Positions 63,033-64,000 of a stretch of 64,000 nt of DNA are shown one piece after another. The DNA is from an uncultured Paracoccaceae bacterium (GTDB lineage Bacteria; Pseudomonadota; Alphaproteobacteria; Rhodobacterales; Rhodobacteraceae): the NCBI GenBank assembly GCA_947493145.1, contig CANLPZ010000001.1:1268501-1332500 (forward strand). Direction: 5' to 3'. A program made the position numbers and the translations under genes. Position 1 is the stretch's first letter; each line of letters begins with the position of its first letter. The notes beneath the pieces are model-generated. The model ran no database searches. It saw nothing but the letters and a program-made list of their open reading frames with translations, and was not told the origin of the DNA.

Positions 63033-63572
63033 ATGACACGTTTTTTGATCCTAATTTTTGCCGCCTTGGTCACTTTGTCCGCTTGTACGGCACCGCCCGA
63101 AACGCGTTTGGGTCCAGATGGTCGTCCGCTGCCGAAACTTTATAAAATTACATCACGCGATACGGGACCGATTCAGTTTCGCATGCTTGATTCCGTAAAC
63201 TCCTTGCGTGCAGCGGCAGGTGCGGGACCGGTTCAATTGGACGCAAAACTGAACGCAGCGGCCGCAACACACTCGCGTGACATGGCAACGCAAAATCGCC
63301 CATGGCATTTTGGATCAGACGGTTCATCACCTTTGGATCGCGTAGCCCGGACTGGCTATACTGGCCTGATGCTTGGTGAAAACATTTCCGAAACTTATGA
63401 AACCGAATTGGAAACGCTATCGGCATGGATGAGCCAAGAAGACACACGGAATGTCATACTTGATCCTCGTGCGACCAACCTTGGTTTTTCATGGTTCCAA
63501 GAACAAACTGGAAAAATTTGGTGGACAATGATTGTCGGTGGACCAGAAGTCACCGCTTTCGCCCAAAACTAA
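63033..63572 (+). CDS. CAP/SCP-domain lipoprotein (YkwD-like)
   Basis: A 179-residue lipoprotein. The signal peptide ends with the lipobox LSAC (15-18), so C18 is lipidated. The mature region is a CAP domain: LDSVNSLRAAAGAGPVQLDAKLNAAAATHS with the conserved His, HFGSDGSSPLDRVARTGYTG and GENIS. Function of bacterial CAP proteins is largely unknown; envelope maintenance is a common guess. It lies between two LD-transpeptidase genes, and its stop shares four bases with the second. The last residues are FAQN. Confidence 0.88.
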   Translation: MTRFLILIFAALVTLSACTAPPETRLGPDGRPLPKLYKITSRDTGPIQFRMLDSVNSLRAAAGAGPVQLDAKLNAAAATHSRDMATQNRPWHFGSDGSSPLDRVARTGYTGLMLGENISETYETELETLSAWMSQEDTRNVILDPRATNLGFSWFQEQTGKIWWTMIVGGPEVTAFAQN

Positions 63573-64000
63573 GGGTAAATCAAAATCGGTGTTCCAACTT
63601 TGACCATCGAGTAGATTTCTTCGATTTCTCGGTCGGTCACTGCGATACAGCCCCATGTCCAATCCGTGTCGCGACGGAATTTCTTTGGCGTTCCGTGAAT
63701 AAAAATATCACCGCCCGGGTTTTTCCCCAATCTGGCCGCTTCCGCGCGGTCCCGAGCATTCGGATAAGAAATACCCAACGATAGGTGAAACTTTGAGTTC
63801 GGGTTTTTGCGATCAATGAAATACGCGCCTTCCGGAGTCTTCCCGTCACCGTAAATCTTTTTGTCACCGGTCGGCGCGAACCCGAGTTCAAAATCATAGG
63901 TACGAATGGCTTTGTTTCCATTCAACAGAAACATTTTTCGTTCTTCTTTAAGAACGACAATCTTTGTGATTTCTGGCCCATCATAAGGAAGCAGCTTAGG
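63569..64000 (-). CDS. LD-transpeptidase (YkuD family), C-terminal part
   Basis: The gene runs off the right edge; 143 residues are visible. It reads KIVVLKEERKMFLLNGNKAIR and FELGFAPTGDKKIYGDGKTPEG, then the active site GGDIFIHGTPKK and WGCIAV with the catalytic Cys; the C-terminus is VGTPILIYP. It is more like the YafK group than the first transpeptidase. The signal peptide or start is not in the window. Two transpeptidases of different subtypes flank a CAP lipoprotein here. Confidence 0.85.
   Translation of the reverse strand, partial: PKLLPYDGPEITKIVVLKEERKMFLLNGNKAIRTYDFELGFAPTGDKKIYGDGKTPEGAYFIDRKNPNSKFHLSLGISYPNARDRAEAARLGKNPGGDIFIHGTPKKFRRDTDWTWGCIAVTDREIEEIYSMVKVGTPILIYP

Noticed and set aside
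1-64000. CRISPR arrays, prophage, insertion sequences, rRNA or toxin-antitoxin modules
   Set aside because: No direct-repeat array, integrase, transposase, terminal repeats, rRNA stretch or small toxin pair was seen on either strand.

Overview
The window reads as a chromosomal segment of a marine alphaproteobacterium of the order Rhodobacterales (Roseobacter group). Signs of this are the petP-petR regulator pair, a cytochrome c2, gltD placed before gltB, a Hint-domain protein, the rnd-kdsD-lptC-lptA-lptB-hpf-ptsN block and the rimP-nusA-ylxR-infB block, all typical of that order. Base composition is clearly AT-richer than in most cultured roseobacters (many AAA/AAT/ATT codons), which suggests a low-GC lineage; this is by eye. 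I see no phage, insertion sequence, CRISPR array, rRNA or tRNA, and no gene-free stretch above 300 bases. The segment is dense core genome, with many ATGA start/stop overlaps between same-strand genes and several GTG or TTG starts.

Layout. 1-7600: 5' end of xseB, a class II HDAC-like deacetylase, petR/petP, ilvE, an EamA exporter, queG, a GST-fold protein, mtgA and a Hint-domain protein. 7600-17000: glutamate synthase (gltB, gltD), uppP, an NDUFA9-like protein, cytochrome c2 and idi. 17155-21923 (+): rnd, arabinose-5-phosphate isomerase, lptC/lptA/lptB, hpf, ptsN. 21920-30873 (-): a surface-glycan block of cysQ, kdsB, galU, galE, two tandem glycosyltransferases, a GT14-like fusion protein and a two-domain sulfotransferase, with a polysaccharide-export-type ABC permease divergent from it. 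31847-44728: alkB, dnaK-dnaJ, radC, a substrate-binding/OmpA fusion, a membrane-anchored beta-domain protein, secA, a parvulin, argJ, mutT and a 44-residue protein. 44785-50108 (-): infB, ylxR, nusA, rimP, preceded by a promoter and a leader terminator. 50313-55734 (-): a dipeptide-type ABC importer. 55814-64000: pip, ubiG, a MarR regulator, a nitrilase-family amidase, glutaredoxin, comF, an NDUFAF5-like methyltransferase, hemH, a 62-residue membrane peptide, and an LD-transpeptidase/CAP/LD-transpeptidase group at the right edge.

How they fit together. Much of the window builds the cell envelope: Kdo supply (arabinose-5-phosphate isomerase, KdsB), LPS transport (LptC/A/B), lipid carrier recycling (UppP), peptidoglycan synthesis and cross-linking (MtgA, LD-transpeptidases), nucleotide sugars (GalU, GalE), and probably a decorated, possibly sulfated, surface polysaccharide. 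In that reading CysQ would clear the PAP made by PAPS-dependent sulfotransfer. The rest is central metabolism, protein folding and export, and transcription/translation factors.

The observations I rate highest are: (1) six of ten convergent gene pairs share exactly four bases at their stop codons with no terminator between them; (2) a promoter-leader-terminator arrangement ahead of rimP-nusA that looks like an attenuator; (3) the glycan/sulfotransferase block; (4) a substrate-binding domain fused to an OmpA peptidoglycan-binding domain; (5) several perfect palindromes in divergent promoter regions. I did not find a gene set I would confidently call a new defence or mobile system.
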